DNA from: CAKVLS01 sp045534265 | GTDB lineage: Bacteria; Bacillota; Clostridia; Christensenellales; UBA1242 | Length of the DNA: 64,000 nt | Reading direction: 5' to 3' | NCBI GenBank assembly: GCA_045534265.1 | Contig: JAZSJH010000004.1 | Coordinates: forward strand, 36,438 to 100,437 | Part shown: positions 55,966-64,000 of the stretch, piece after piece | How positions within the stretch are numbered: position 1 is the stretch's first letter | Layout: each line of letters starts with the position of its first letter | Program-made: the position numbers and the translations under genes | The notes under the pieces: model-generated | The model's input: only the letters and a program-made list of their open reading frames with translations | Told to the model about the DNA's origin: nothing | Database searches by the model: none

Positions 55966-57948
55966 ATGAAAATAGATGATAGAATTGTAAATTACCTTAG
56001 AGTAACTGGTTGCAATATGATAACAAATGCAGGTTCTGGACACCCAGGCATTGTTTTGTCTGGTGCTCCTATTTTGTATTCTATATACAAAAATGCATCA
56101 ATCAACAGTAGAGATAGTCATTACTTTAACAGAGACAGAATTGTAGTTTCTGCAGGACACGGCTCAGCTCTATACTATGCAACATTGCAATTGTTTGGAT
56201 ACAATATTTCTATGGACGACCTAAAAGAGTTTAGAAAATCAGGTTCTAACACACCTGGTCACCCAGAAGTATACATTACTGATGGTGTAGATTGCTCAAC
56301 AGGTCCATTAGGTCAAGGTATTGCCAATGCTGTTGGTTTTGCTATCGCCGAAAGTTATATGGCTGCAAGATACAACCAAACAGACAATAATCTTATCGAC
56401 CACTACACATATGCTTTTTGTGGTGATGGTTGTCTTATGGAAGGTGTTGCAAACGAAGCTATTTCACTTGCAGGTCATCTAAAATTAAACAAACTTATTG
56501 TTTTGTACGATTGCAATAAAGTAACTATCGAAGGAAACCTAAACACTGTAAACACAGAAAACACCAAAGCTAAATTTACAGCTCAAGGCTGGAATGTTTT
56601 GGAAGTAAAAAATGGCAATTCTATTGACGAAATAGATGTTGCAATCAACCTTGCAAAACAATCTAGATACAAGCCAAGCTTGATTATTGTAAACACAACT
56701 ATAGGTTATGGTAGTGACTATGCTGGCAACGCAAAATGCCACGGCTCTCCACTAAAACCAGAAGAAATAGTTAACCTAAAAGTAAATCTTGATTATCTAG
56801 AAAGTGACTGGAAGATTCCTGCGGATATCAAAAAATACATTACAAAAATCAATGATTCAAAACTAAAAAATTACAAAACTTATCAAAAACTTCTTGATAA
56901 ATACAAAGTAAAATATTATAGCGATTACGAAGAATTGAGAGACTGCGTAGATGGTACAGATTATGATGTATTGTCAATAATTGGCGACCATAAACATAAA
57001 TTTAGCGACAACCAAAGCACTAGAGATATCAATGGTATCGTTCTTAATGCTGTTTCAAAAGTTGTTCCAGAACTTATTGGTGGAAACGCTGACCTTGGTC
57101 CTTCTACAAAAGCGGTTTTGAAAGAAGAAGAAACTTACACCCCAAGCAATAGAGCAGGCAAGAACCTTTGCTTTGGTATAAGAGAACACGCTATGGGCGC
57201 TATCTGCAATGGTATGTCACTTCATGGCGGACTTATTCCTTACTGTGGAACATTTTTTGCTTTTGAAAACTATATGACACCAGCTATCCGTATGTCAGCG
57301 CTTATGCCAACACCTGTTATTTATACATTTACTCACGATAGCGTGGCTGTGGGAGAAGATGGTCCTACTCATCAACCAGTAGAACAAATAGCTACACTTA
57401 GAGCTATGCCAAATATAAGAGTATTTAGACCAGCAAACTATGAAGAAAACTTTGTAGCATATGACTGTGCACTAAACACTAGATACCCAACAGCAATTGT
57501 ACTTTCTCGTCAAAACTTTACAAGAGTAGCGGGCAATGCAAAAGAAGCTCAAAAGGGTGGATATATTATCAAACCTGCAAAGAAAACAAAAGCAACTATT
57601 ATAGCTACTGGTAGCGAAGTAAGTCTTGCTGTAGAAATTGCAGAAAAACTAGACAAAAAAGGCGTTCCAACAGCAGTTGTTTCTATGCCATGTACAGAGC
57701 TATTTGACGAACAATCAGCTCAACACAAGAACAAAACTCTTGGCAAAGATACTCAAGTATATGCAATAGAAGCTAGCAGCGACAACATCTGGTACAAATA
57801 CGTTACCGAAAAAGACAATGTATTTAATATTACGGAGTTTGGTAGAAGTTGCGCTCCAGACGAATTAATGCGTGAACTTGGTCTTAGCGAAACAAAGATT
57901 ATGAACAAAATCTTAAAAGACTTCAAAAAGCCAATTGTTCAAGAATAA
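55966..57948 (+). CDS. tkt: Transketolase
   Basis: The thiamine-diphosphate enzyme of the pentose phosphate pathway. The 660-aa single chain has the N-terminal TPP domain (NAGSGHPGIVLSGAP, DCSTGPLGQGIANAVGFAI, CGDGCLMEGVANEA), the pyrimidine domain with the catalytic glutamate in FGIREHAMGAICNG and THDSVAVGEDGPTHQPVEQI, and the C-terminal domain. Full length excludes the split form. AAGGAA precedes the ATG. With pgk-gpmI-tpiA elsewhere in the window it covers central carbon metabolism. A strong terminator follows. Confidence 0.97.
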   Translation: MKIDDRIVNYLRVTGCNMITNAGSGHPGIVLSGAPILYSIYKNASINSRDSHYFNRDRIVVSAGHGSALYYATLQLFGYNISMDDLKEFRKSGSNTPGHPEVYITDGVDCSTGPLGQGIANAVGFAIAESYMAARYNQTDNNLIDHYTYAFCGDGCLMEGVANEAISLAGHLKLNKLIVLYDCNKVTIEGNLNTVNTENTKAKFTAQGWNVLEVKNGNSIDEIDVAINLAKQSRYKPSLIIVNTTIGYGSDYAGNAKCHGSPLKPEEIVNLKVNLDYLESDWKIPADIKKYITKINDSKLKNYKTYQKLLDKYKVKYYSDYEELRDCVDGTDYDVLSIIGDHKHKFSDNQSTRDINGIVLNAVSKVVPELIGGNADLGPSTKAVLKEEETYTPSNRAGKNLCFGIREHAMGAICNGMSLHGGLIPYCGTFFAFENYMTPAIRMSALMPTPVIYTFTHDSVAVGEDGPTHQPVEQIATLRAMPNIRVFRPANYEENFVAYDCALNTRYPTAIVLSRQNFTRVAGNAKEAQKGGYIIKPAKKTKATIIATGSEVSLAVEIAEKLDKKGVPTAVVSMPCTELFDEQSAQHKNKTLGKDTQVYAIEASSDNIWYKYVTEKDNVFNITEFGRSCAPDELMRELGLSETKIMNKILKDFKKPIVQE

Positions 57949-57957
57949 TAAAAATTA

Positions 57958-57993
57958 AAAAGCAGTTTACCTTATAGTAAACTGCTTTTTTTG
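57958..57993 (+). terminator. Terminator after tkt
   Basis: AAGCAGTTTAC pairs with GTAAACTGCTT and is followed by a T-run. On the other strand it may also serve the convergent GNAT gene. Confidence 0.92.
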
Positions 57994-58035
57994 GTTTTAT
58001 ATATTTTAATGGCATATTAATCAAAATATGTCTTT

Positions 58036-58506
58036 TTATAGCTCAAAGCTAACGTAGTTTTCTTTTGGTTGGCTGTCACTTTTTGTAGCTATTTTTGAAA
58101 AGGAATTTAGTGCCGAAACATTGTTTTTGTTTGCTTCTAGTGTTATCTTTTCAATGCCAGCCACCGTTTGCATTTCGGTTTTGAAAGCTGTCAACATAGA
58201 CCTTGCTACACCTTTGCCACGAATGTCAGGATTTACGCCCATTATCTCTATGTGTACGTGACCATCTTCTGGACTTGTATAGCAGATAAATCCCGCAAGC
58301 TTTCCATCAAGAAGGGCTATATCACAAGCAACATCACTCATCTCGCTATCTACAAACTCAAGATAGTCGCCCAAAGGTGTTCCTTTTGATATGACAAACT
58401 CGTCAAGACCATTTCTGCCTTGAGCTTTTTCTTTTTCGCCCCAAGTGTTAAGGTCGGCGTTGTAACTATTATTATATTGTGTAAAAGTGATTTTTTCTTT
58501 TTCCAT
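58036..58506 (-). CDS. GNAT-family acetyltransferase
   Basis: A 156-aa GNAT protein. The signature is clear: VHIEIMGVNPDIRGKGVARS (about 84-103) contains the acetyl-CoA loop R-G-K-G-V-A, followed by ITLEANKNNVSALNSFSKIA, the C-terminal cofactor-binding part. The substrate is unknown. On the minus strand TTGAAA-17-TATAAT ends 6 nt before the ATG (58506), with the -10 extended by TG, and no ribosome binding site fits, so the mRNA is predicted leaderless. Confidence 0.88.
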   Translation of the reverse strand: MEKEKITFTQYNNSYNADLNTWGEKEKAQGRNGLDEFVISKGTPLGDYLEFVDSEMSDVACDIALLDGKLAGFICYTSPEDGHVHIEIMGVNPDIRGKGVARSMLTAFKTEMQTVAGIEKITLEANKNNVSALNSFSKIATKSDSQPKENYVSFEL

Positions 58507-58512
58507 ACCTTT

Positions 58513-58541
58513 ATTATAACATACATTTACTATTTTTTCAA
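58513..58541 (-). promoter_or_regulatory. Promoter of the minus-strand GNAT gene
   Basis: On the minus strand TTGAAA (58541-58536), 17-bp spacer, TATAAT (58518-58513), then 6 nt to the ATG. This is the best-formed promoter in the leaderless set. Confidence 0.78.
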
Positions 58542-58571
58542 TAGGGTGGGGATGTTGTAGATATTTGAAAC

Positions 58572-58603
58572 AAAAAAGAACTAACGATTTGTTAGTTCTT
58601 TTT
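58572..58603. repeat. 32-bp direct repeat (terminator), left copy
   Basis: A-run, GAACTAAC-GATTT-GTTAGTTC, T-run. It is identical over 32 bp to 59540-59571. No plus-strand gene lies in front of it within 600 bp, so it is an orphan terminator on this side of the CoiA-like gene. Confidence 0.9.
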
Positions 58604-58638
58604 AGCGATAAATACTATTATAATTATTTTTTCTATGC

Positions 58639-58644
58639 TATAAT
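58639..58644 (+). promoter_or_regulatory. Extended -10 promoter of the CoiA-like gene
   Basis: TGCTATAAT (TATAAT 58639-58644), 10 nt before the AAGGAG ribosome binding site. Confidence 0.55.
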
Positions 58645-58665
58645 TTTATTGTTAAGGAGTAGTTG

Positions 58666-59535
58666 ATGGAAAAAATTATTTATGCATTAAAAGATGGGTG
58701 TTTGGTTAGCATAGAAGATGTTGAAAGTGGTATTGCTTGTGGGTGTAAATGTCCTGCATGTAATGAAAATTTAGTTGCTAAAAAAGGCAAAATTAAAATT
58801 CACCATTTTGCACATTCATCAACAACAAATTGTGAACATGCATTTGAATCTTCTTTACATTTGTTAGCAAAAGAAATTTTTAAAAATAGTAAATATTTTG
58901 TTATTCCAAAAGTTACTTTTGGAAATTATGAACCTATTTGTCTCGAAGAAGAAAAGCCTATTAAAATAAAATCGGTAGATGTAGAAAAATATATTAATGA
59001 TATAAAGCCAGATATTATCTTAGAAGACGAAAATGAAAATAAATATTGTATTGAAATATTTGTTACCCATAAGGTTGATTCTGAAAAATTAACAAAAATA
59101 AAAGAATTAAAGCTTAATACATTGGAGTTTGATTTAAGTAAAATAAAAAAATTGGTAACCTACGAAGAATTAGAAAATATGTTGCTTAATGATGTTAGTA
59201 TAATGAAGTGGTTGTATCATGAAAAAATAGAAAATGCTGAAAATAAATATGGAATACCTATTTCAAAACTTAATTTTTGTGATAAACAATGCAAATCTTG
59301 TCCAGATTTTACATTTTGTTTAACTCATTGTTATAATAATATAGGAGAGTCTAAAGAAAAACAATTAATATATTGTAAGAATGCAGATGAAATTAAGAAA
59401 AAGTTTGATTTAAGGTGTCCTTTATGTAAAGGAAAATTAATAAGAAGGTATGGATATAGTTTGAAGTATAAGCGCAATCATTATTTTTATGGTTGTTCAA
59501 ATTTTCCTACTTGTAAATTTACCCGAGATTGCTAA
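58666..59535 (+). CDS. CoiA-like nuclease with C-terminal topoisomerase-type zinc finger
   Basis: ATG 58666 follows AAGGAG by 6 nt. The 289-aa protein resembles CoiA-type competence/nuclease proteins: an N-terminal zinc-ribbon-like CGCKCPACNENLVAKKGK (about 25-42), HHFAHSSTTNCEHAFESSLH (about 46-65), a nuclease-like strand set KPDIILED and YCIEIFVTH (about 106-131), a CKSCPDFTFCLTHC cysteine cluster, and the C-terminal zinc finger CPLCKGKLIRRYG with FYGCSNFPTCKFTRDC. It may process incoming DNA. The gene is very AT-rich and bracketed by two identical 32-bp terminator copies, suggesting insertion as a cassette. Confidence 0.75.
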   Translation: MEKIIYALKDGCLVSIEDVESGIACGCKCPACNENLVAKKGKIKIHHFAHSSTTNCEHAFESSLHLLAKEIFKNSKYFVIPKVTFGNYEPICLEEEKPIKIKSVDVEKYINDIKPDIILEDENENKYCIEIFVTHKVDSEKLTKIKELKLNTLEFDLSKIKKLVTYEELENMLLNDVSIMKWLYHEKIENAENKYGIPISKLNFCDKQCKSCPDFTFCLTHCYNNIGESKEKQLIYCKNADEIKKKFDLRCPLCKGKLIRRYGYSLKYKRNHYFYGCSNFPTCKFTRDC

Positions 59536-59539
59536 GCAA

Positions 59540-59571
59540 AAAAAAGAACTAACGATTTGTTAGTTCTTTTT
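59540..59571. terminator. Bidirectional terminator, right copy of the 32-bp repeat
   Basis: GAACTAAC-GATTT-GTTAGTTC with A-run and T-run terminates the CoiA-like gene and, on the other strand, nifJ. It is identical to 58572-58603. Confidence 0.92.
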
Positions 59572-59589
59572 GTTTTGTTTTAGGGTTTG

Positions 59590-62500
59590 TTATTTGTTTT
59601 CGTCTTCGCCTTTGGCAAGTTTTAGATATGTGTTATATCTTGCGATTGCGTTGGCTTTGCTTTCTTCAAATAGTCTTTCTGCTAGTTCTTCACTAAGCTT
59701 TTTCAAAGCGGTATATCTGCTTTCGCCTTCTAGGAATTCTTTGTAGTCTAGAGTTGGCTCTTTGCTATCAAGAGTAAATGGATTTTTGCCTTCGTCAATC
59801 AATGTTGGGTTGTATCTGTACAAGTGCCAGTAACCTGATTGAACGGCTTTTTTGATTTCCATTTGAGCACCGCTCATATTGATACCGTGGTTGATACATG
59901 GAGCATAAGCAATAATCAAGCTTACGCCATTGTAGCTTTCGGCTTCTGACATAGCTTTAACAACTTGGTTCATATCTGCGCCCATACCTACTTGAGCAAC
60001 GTATACGTTTTTGTAGCTCATAGCCATCATACCAAGGTCTTTTTTGTTTGTTCTCTTACCAGAGCTTGCAAATTTTGCAATAGCTGCAGTTGGAGTTGAT
60101 TTTGATTGTTGTCCACCAGTGTTAGAGTAAACTTCAGTATCAAGAACTAAGATGTTTACGTTTTCGCCACTAGCAAGTACGTGGTCTAGACCGCCGTAAC
60201 CAATATCGTATGCCCAGCCGTCACCACCGATAATCCAAGTGCTTTCTTTAACAAAGCCATCTCTTAGCATATATAGTTCGCTAGATGTATCTAGTAGTGG
60301 GTTGATTTTCAAAGATAGGGCATATGTTTTGTCGCCGTCATCAAAGTTTGCTAGCCATTCGTTTAGAAGGTCTGCTAGTTCACCTTTGTTTTCTTTTACA
60401 TATTCTTCAACTTTTTCTTTCAATGCAAGTCTTTTGTTCTTTTTTGCGATAGCTATACCAAGACCAAACTCTGCATTGTCTTCAAACAAGCTGCTAGCCC
60501 AAGCTGGACCTCTGCCTTCGTCATTTTTAGAGAATGGGCAAGTAGGAGCAGAACCAGAGTAGATACTGCTACAACCTGTAGCATTAGCAACAACCATTCT
60601 TTCGCCGAATAGTTGAGATGCAAGTTTGATGTATGGAGTTTCGCCACAACCTGCACAAGCGCCACTAAATTCAAAGTAAGGCTTTCTTAGTTGGCTACCT
60701 TTTAGTGTGTTTGCTTTGAAAATTGTTTCTGGGTTTGTGATGTTTTTAGAGTAGTCATAGTTTGCTTGTTCTTTTTCTGCTTCTTCAACAGCTGGTTTCA
60801 TAACAAGTGCTTTTTCTTTTGCAGGACATACTGCTACGCAGTTTTTGCAACCGGTACAGTCTGCAACGTTAACTTGCATTCTAAATTTGTATCCAGGGAT
60901 ACCAATAGCGTCTTTTACATCAAAGTTTTCTGGAAGATTTACTACTTCGTCATCTTTGACAAGAACAGGTCTAATTGCTGCGTGTGGGCAAACCATTGCG
61001 CACATATTACATTCGATACAGTTGTTCTTTTCCCAGCAAGGAACTTCTACAGCAATACCACGTTTTTCGTATTTTGCAGTGTCTGTTGGGATATATCCTG
61101 CAGCATCAAAGCTTGATACTGGAAGGCTGTCACCTTGTTTGTGTTCGATTTTCTTAATAAAGTCTGTGTAATATTTGTCAGTGATGTTGTTTTCTGCTAT
61201 TTCGTTGCCAGTTTTTAGTTCGTCAAGGCTTATTTCGTACATATGAGCTGTAGCGTCTTTGATTGCTCTAACGTTAGCGTTAACAATTTCTTCGCCTTTT
61301 CTCTTATATGTCTTTTTAGCGGCTTCGATAAGCATAGTTTCAACTTCTGAGTATTCGATAATGTTAGTTAGTTTGAAGAAACAACTTTGCATTACAACGT
61401 TGATTCTTTGACCAAGACCAGCGTTTTTAGACACTTCGTTAGCGTTGATTGCGTATAGTTTTGCGCCTTTTGCTTTCAAAGTATTGATAAAGTTGTCTGG
61501 AAGTACTTTAAGAAGTGTTTCTTTATCAAATGGAGCATTAAGAAGGAATGTTCCGCCTTTTTTAAGGTCATTTGCCATATCGTATTTGTTAACAAAGCTT
61601 ACGTTGTGGCAAGCGATAAAGTCTGCATTTGAGATAAGGTAAGGAGCATTAGTTGAATTTTTACCAAATCTTAAGTGAGAGATTGTAAGTGAGCCAGATT
61701 TTTTAGAGTCGTACTCAAAGTAACCTTGGCAGTTAAGATCTGTGTTTTCACCGATAATCTTAATTGAGTTTTTGTTAGCACTTACTGTACCATCACTACC
61801 AAGACCATAGAATTTACAGCTGTAGTTGCCATCTTCTAGGTGGAAATTATTATAAACTTCGATTGATGTATTTGTAACATCATCATCAATACCTACTGTA
61901 AATGATTTTTTACCATTTGCAGCTGCGTTATCAAATATTGCTTTTACCATAGCTGGAGTAAATTCTTTACCACCAACGCCATATCTACCAGCAAATAGAG
62001 TAACGTTTGTTCTGCCTTCTTGCATAAGAGCTGTAGCTACGTCTTTATACAAAGGTTCGCCATCAGCGCCAGCTTCTTTTGTTCTGTCAAGAACAACAAT
62101 GTTTTTAGCAGATGCAGGAATTGCTTTTACAAAATCTTTTGCGCTAAATGGTCTGTATAGTCTAACTGATACAACACCAACTTTAGATTTTAGGTGTGGC
62201 ATAGTTTCGATAACTGTTTGTGCGCCGCTGCCCATCATAACGATAACTGTTTCTGCGTCTTTTGCGCCAAAGTAATCAAATGGAGCATATTTTCTGCCTG
62301 TAATTTTTGCAAGGTCGTTCATAGCTTCGATTACATATTTTGGAGCTTCATTATAATATTTGTTGCACGCTTCTCTGTTTTGGAAATAAATGTCAGGGTT
62401 TTGTGCAGTGCCTTGTTGATGTGGGTGAGTAGAGCAAAGGGCTCTTTCTTTGAATGCTTTGATTGCGTCCATAGGAAGAATTTTCTTCAAATCTTCATAG

Positions 62501-63054
62501 TCGATATCGTCAATCTTTTGAATTTCGTGTGAAGTTCTAAATCCATCAAAGAAGTGGATAAAAGGAACTGAAGATTTTAGTGTTGCAATATGAGCAACTG
62601 CTGCCATATCCATAGCTTCTTGAACAGAAGAGCTACATAGCATACCAAAACCTGTTCCGCGGCAAGCCATAACGTCTGTATGGTCACCAAAGATAGAAAG
62701 TGCGTGAGCAGACAATGCTCTTGCGCTTACGTGGAATACTGTAGGAAGAAGTTCTCCGGCGATCTTGTACATATTAGGGATCATAAGAAGAAGACCTTGG
62801 CTACAAGTAAATGTTGATGTTAATTGTCCTGCAACAAGTCCACCGTGAACAGCGCCCGCAGCACCCGCTTCACTTTGCATTTGTGTTACAGAAACTTCTC
62901 TGCCGAATAGGTTTTTTACGCCTCTACTTGCCATTTCATCTACGTTTTCGGCCATATTAGATGATGGTGTGATAGGATAAATAGCCGCCATTTCGCTAAA
63001 AGCATATGCTACTTTTGATGCGGCGGTATTTCCGTCTACTGTAATTTTACTCAA
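59590..63054 (-). CDS. nifJ: Pyruvate:ferredoxin (flavodoxin) oxidoreductase, TTG start
   Basis: Oxidises pyruvate to acetyl-CoA with reduction of ferredoxin, typical of anaerobes. The single-chain enzyme has all domains: N-terminal AAIYPITPSSNMAE, the gamma part, two [4Fe-4S] motifs (CIECNMCAMVCPHAAI and CTGCKNCVAVCPAKEK), the proximal-cluster CAGCGETPYIKL, and the TPP site GGDGWAYDIGYGG with NTGGQQSKSTP. TTG 63054 is the likely start (about 1154 aa): GGAGG lies 7 nt upstream, while the in-frame TTG at 63060 is too close to it. It has a strong promoter. Confidence 0.97.
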   Translation of the reverse strand: MSKITVDGNTAASKVAYAFSEMAAIYPITPSSNMAENVDEMASRGVKNLFGREVSVTQMQSEAGAAGAVHGGLVAGQLTSTFTCSQGLLLMIPNMYKIAGELLPTVFHVSARALSAHALSIFGDHTDVMACRGTGFGMLCSSSVQEAMDMAAVAHIATLKSSVPFIHFFDGFRTSHEIQKIDDIDYEDLKKILPMDAIKAFKERALCSTHPHQQGTAQNPDIYFQNREACNKYYNEAPKYVIEAMNDLAKITGRKYAPFDYFGAKDAETVIVMMGSGAQTVIETMPHLKSKVGVVSVRLYRPFSAKDFVKAIPASAKNIVVLDRTKEAGADGEPLYKDVATALMQEGRTNVTLFAGRYGVGGKEFTPAMVKAIFDNAAANGKKSFTVGIDDDVTNTSIEVYNNFHLEDGNYSCKFYGLGSDGTVSANKNSIKIIGENTDLNCQGYFEYDSKKSGSLTISHLRFGKNSTNAPYLISNADFIACHNVSFVNKYDMANDLKKGGTFLLNAPFDKETLLKVLPDNFINTLKAKGAKLYAINANEVSKNAGLGQRINVVMQSCFFKLTNIIEYSEVETMLIEAAKKTYKRKGEEIVNANVRAIKDATAHMYEISLDELKTGNEIAENNITDKYYTDFIKKIEHKQGDSLPVSSFDAAGYIPTDTAKYEKRGIAVEVPCWEKNNCIECNMCAMVCPHAAIRPVLVKDDEVVNLPENFDVKDAIGIPGYKFRMQVNVADCTGCKNCVAVCPAKEKALVMKPAVEEAEKEQANYDYSKNITNPETIFKANTLKGSQLRKPYFEFSGACAGCGETPYIKLASQLFGERMVVANATGCSSIYSGSAPTCPFSKNDEGRGPAWASSLFEDNAEFGLGIAIAKKNKRLALKEKVEEYVKENKGELADLLNEWLANFDDGDKTYALSLKINPLLDTSSELYMLRDGFVKESTWIIGGDGWAYDIGYGGLDHVLASGENVNILVLDTEVYSNTGGQQSKSTPTAAIAKFASSGKRTNKKDLGMMAMSYKNVYVAQVGMGADMNQVVKAMSEAESYNGVSLIIAYAPCINHGINMSGAQMEIKKAVQSGYWHLYRYNPTLIDEGKNPFTLDSKEPTLDYKEFLEGESRYTALKKLSEELAERLFEESKANAIARYNTYLKLAKGEDENK

Positions 63055-63085
63055 AATCAAACCTCCATAAGTTTAATACAAGGTT

Positions 63086-63114
63086 AGTATATAATTTTGC
63101 CCCCAAAAAGTCAA
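63086..63114 (-). promoter_or_regulatory. nifJ promoter
   Basis: Minus strand TTGACT (63114-63109), 17-bp spacer containing GGGGGCAA, TATACT (63091-63086). Confidence 0.87.
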
Positions 63115-63131
63115 ATTATAGCGGTATTTAT

Positions 63132-63160
63132 TTTAATTTTTTGCCCGAATATGCTAAAAT
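63132..63160 (+). promoter_or_regulatory. Possible truA promoter
   Basis: Extended -10 TGCTAAAAT (63152-63160) with a poor -35 (TTTAAT, 63132). It is divergent from nifJ. Confidence 0.5.
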
Positions 63161-63180
63161 ATTTTTTGTAAGGAAAGACT

Positions 63181-63918
63181 ATGAAAAATATTTGTTTAAT
63201 AATAGAATATCTAGGCAAAAACTATTGCGGATACCAAAAGCAAATCAACGGAATATCTATCCAGCAAGTTTTGGAAGAAGCAATTGAAAACGCTATTTCG
63301 CAAAAGGTAGAAACCTATGCTAGCGGCAGAACAGATAGTGGGGTTAATGCCTTTGGTCAGGTTGTAAACTTTGAAACAGACTCAACTATTGCTCCCGAAA
63401 AGATGGCTGCATGTATCAATAGATATTTGCCAGATGATATAAGGGTAATCAAAAGCTTTGAAGTAGATAGCGACTTTAACAGCAGGTTTTCTGCAAAATC
63501 AAAAACTTATCAATATATAATGGTTATGAATAGACCACTTTCAGTTTTTGAAATAGACAGAGCTGCTCACTGTCCATATGATCTTGATATGGATCTTTTG
63601 GACGAAGCTTGTCAAAAAATATTAGGAGAACACGATTTTAGCTCTTTTATGGCTAGCAAAAGTAATATAAAAGACAATACAGTGCGTACAATCAATGCTT
63701 TTTATTTTGAAAAATGTGGTGACACGCTAATATTTACAATCGAAGGCAATGGCTTTTTGTATAATATGGTACGTATTATTATCGGTACTATGATAGATAT
63801 AGCAAGGGGATTTATTGATATATCCGTGATTGACGAAATGTTCAAAGGTAACAATCGCAAACTTGGCGGAAAAACCGCCCCCGCAGCAGGTCTGTATCTA
63901 AAAGAAGTGGAGTATTAA
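63181..63918 (+). CDS. truA: tRNA pseudouridine synthase TruA
   Basis: Makes pseudouridine at tRNA positions 38-40. The 245-aa protein has the N-terminal IEYLGKNYCGYQKQ, the catalytic aspartate in ASGRTDSGVNAFGQV (about 48-62; the usual GVHA histidine is Asn here), AKSKTYQYIM, and NGFLYNMVRIIIGTMIDIAR near the C-terminus. TAAGGAA precedes the ATG. In many Firmicutes truA follows the alpha operon; here it is far from it. A terminator follows the stop. Confidence 0.95.
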   Translation: MKNICLIIEYLGKNYCGYQKQINGISIQQVLEEAIENAISQKVETYASGRTDSGVNAFGQVVNFETDSTIAPEKMAACINRYLPDDIRVIKSFEVDSDFNSRFSAKSKTYQYIMVMNRPLSVFEIDRAAHCPYDLDMDLLDEACQKILGEHDFSSFMASKSNIKDNTVRTINAFYFEKCGDTLIFTIEGNGFLYNMVRIIIGTMIDIARGFIDISVIDEMFKGNNRKLGGKTAPAAGLYLKEVEY

Positions 63919-63937
63919 AATATGATTAATTATCAAG

Positions 63938-63969
63938 AACAACAAAATGAAGAGTTTTGTTGTTTTTTT
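63938..63969 (+). terminator. Terminator after truA
   Basis: AACAACAAAA pairs with TTTTGTTGTT and is followed by a T-run. Confidence 0.85.
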
Positions 63970-63980
63970 ATTCAAAATAT

Positions 63981-63986
63981 TTGACA
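63981..63986 (+). promoter_or_regulatory. -35 box of a promoter running out of the window
   Basis: TTGACA followed by a G-run; the -10 box would lie beyond base 64000, so this cannot be confirmed. Confidence 0.35.
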
Positions 63987-64000
63987 AAAAGCAGGGGGGG

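Noticed and set aside
63921..63983. A 20-codon frame after truA
   Set aside because: It overlaps the terminator hairpin and has no ribosome binding site.
63994..64000. Seven G at the window end as a special element
   Set aside because: It is cut by the window edge; it may belong to a promoter spacer or be an assembly feature, and cannot be judged.

Overview
The window comes from an AT-rich, low-GC Gram-positive-type bacterium, most likely an uncultured member of the Clostridia. The evidence is the full S10-spc-alpha ribosomal order, zinc-type S14 and S4, a KOW-domain gene between map and infA, the secG-rnr-smpB-ssrA order, pyruvate:ferredoxin oxidoreductase (anaerobic metabolism), and SpoVT-like and SpoVB-like proteins. 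Strong AGGAGG ribosome binding sites are common. TGA is used as a stop (for example at 47548), so the standard bacterial code applies. I cannot name a species.

Layout. 1-834 is the 3' part of a WG-repeat gene. 1071-17211 is the S10/spc/alpha ribosomal superoperon (rpsJ to rplQ, with secY, adk, map, infA and rpoA), driven by textbook promoters at 1071 and 14018, each followed by a structured leader. 17257-22790 encodes two membrane-anchored, extracellular Ig-like proteins, one of 1422 aa. 22908-29038 holds a Sel1-like acidic protein, an AbrB/SpoVT-type regulator overlapping a SpoVB/MATE-type flippase, a Dus enzyme, a small unknown and a Na/Pi symporter. 29056-32541 is pgk-gpmI-tpiA. 32630-36314 is a small membrane protein, secG, rnr, smpB and the tmRNA gene ssrA.

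From the tmRNA 3' end to about 49.2 kb the content becomes accessory: a zinc-ribbon-repeat protein with an embedded nuclease-like domain, a YwaF-like membrane protein, a DUF1810 protein divergent from a second RNase R, a GmrSD-type (DUF262/DUF1524) restriction-like gene, a small kinase and acetyltransferase, an AGOG-like DNA glycosylase with Nudix and HD hydrolases, and an APH-type kinase behind a cluster of inverted repeats. 49.2-55.3 kb is mainly envelope proteins (beta-helix-like surface protein, anchored coiled-coil protein, patatin, MBL-fold hydrolase). 55.4-63.9 kb has a degenerate shikimate-kinase-like protein before transketolase, a GNAT enzyme, a CoiA-like nuclease gene bracketed by two copies of one terminator, nifJ and truA.

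How the genes work together. The ribosomal block supplies translation, secretion (SecY, SecG) and transcription (RpoA). pgk-gpmI-tpiA, transketolase and nifJ cover lower glycolysis, the pentose phosphate pathway and pyruvate oxidation. RNase R, SmpB and tmRNA form the ribosome-rescue and RNA-decay module. The points most worth a second look are: five genes whose ATG lies exactly 6 nt after a -10 box with no ribosome binding site (candidate leaderless mRNAs); the zinc-ribbon/nuclease protein next to ssrA; the terminator-bracketed CoiA-like cassette; the glycosylase-Nudix-HD operon; and the S10 leader with alternative pairings. No CRISPR array, rRNA, tRNA or insertion sequence was seen.
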